Origin: Aphanomyces cochlioides
Taxonomy: Eukaryota > Oomycota > Saprolegniomycetes > Saprolegniales > Verrucalvaceae
Direction: 5' to 3'
Assembly (NCBI GenBank): GCA_019828595.1
Contig: JAHQRK010000008.1
Location: 1,984,001-2,048,000, forward strand
Length of the DNA: 64,000 bases
A program made the translations under genes and the position numbers. The notes under the pieces were generated by a model. That model was not told the origin of the DNA. It made no database searches and saw only the letters and a program-made list of their open reading frames with translations. Below, piece after piece: positions 63,586-64,000 of this stretch (its first letter is position 1; every line of letters begins with the position of its first letter).

Positions 63586-64000
63586 CTGCAATGGGGAGGT
63601 ATATTAATAGACTTTCAATATCTACTAATACTAATATTGCCTACTAACGGCTCATCCCACTTCCAAATGCTTCAGCAGATTTTCTACTTTGGGCTTTGGA
63701 GTACAGCGATTTTTGACTTGTTGAATAAATACTTGGGGCTTGTTAATTTGGGGCTGAAGGTTGGAGCGCGAGCAAAGTCGGGTACTTGGCTACCAGTGGG
63801 CGATAGACAGGTTGTCTATGCAAAGTATTGATTGCTGAAATTGCTTCCACTCGTTGAGGGCTGTCAACTTCTTGGAGGCGAAGCCATCTGCGGATCGATG
63901 CATGCCATCGGATGAAGCTGACTTCTTGCCAAATTTCTGGCGGAGGCGGCTCCTTCGATTCGAACTTGGCGGCGTTGTGCGTTGTCCAAATATAGTGAAG
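63586..64000 (-). mobile_element. Family B LINE, copy B4, 3' end only (runs off the window)
   Basis: 3' UTR and the start of the ORF2 C-terminus, matching B1 in reading ggctccttcg where B2 and B3 read ggcttcttcg. Confidence 0.92.
63743..64000 (-). CDS. Family B ORF2 C-terminal end (B4), cut by window edge
   Basis: The last 86 codons including the stop at 63743, open to the window end. Completeness is unknown. Confidence 0.8.
   Translation of the reverse strand, partial: LHYIWTTHNAAKFESKEPPPPEIWQEVSFIRWHASIRRWLRLQEVDSPQRVEAISAINTLHRQPVYRPLVAKYPTLLALQPSAPN

Overview
The window is eukaryotic nuclear DNA. It has RNA polymerase III-type tRNA genes with internal A and B boxes and T-run terminators, and non-LTR (LINE) retrotransposons with an APE-type endonuclease, a reverse transcriptase and a C-terminal zinc-binding domain. 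There are no bacterial operons or Shine-Dalgarno-led genes. The protein style would fit an oomycete or related protist, but that is an inference from general impression, not from a diagnostic marker.

The backbone is a tandem array of at least nine units of 1053 bp. Each unit is one 73-bp elongator tRNA-Met(CAT) gene on the + strand followed by a nearly invariant 980-bp spacer. Intact tRNA genes start at 12246, 27271, 28324, 29377, 30430, 33140, 34193 and 47838; the ninth unit begins at 48891 and its intact copy lies beyond the window. Each spacer may hold a small two-intron protein gene on the - strand.

Into this array 14 LINE copies have inserted, all on the - strand. All 13 3' junctions visible fall at exactly the same nucleotide, between tRNA positions 14 and 15. 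Two diverged families use this site. Family A (about 8.13 kb; ORF1 821 aa, ORF2 1371 aa, extra ORF3 404 aa) supplies A1-A10. Family B (about 7.33 kb; ORF1 999 aa, ORF2 1384 aa, no ORF3) supplies B1-B4. The target-site duplication is tRNA nucleotides 1-14 (GCTCCTATGGCTCA). A 14-nt stub is left at the element 3' end, and a complete tRNA gene is rebuilt against the element 5' end, so the locus stays usable for tRNA and for further insertion. The result is head-to-tail stacks: A1-A2 (1-12245), A3-A4-A5 (13313-27270), B1 (31497-33139), A6-A10 (35260-47837) and B2-B3-B4 (48905 to the window end).

A2 and A3 have all three frames open and are the best candidates for active copies. A7, B2 and B3 are full length but carry one or two inactivating changes. 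A1 is cut by the window edge, and the others are 5'-truncated as expected from target-primed reverse transcription. The most novel features are the self-restoring tRNA-Met target and the family A ORF3, a chromodomain-like module joined to a possible cysteine-protease-like domain downstream of the reverse transcriptase. 'Family A/B', copy names and 'ORF3' are provisional labels used here.
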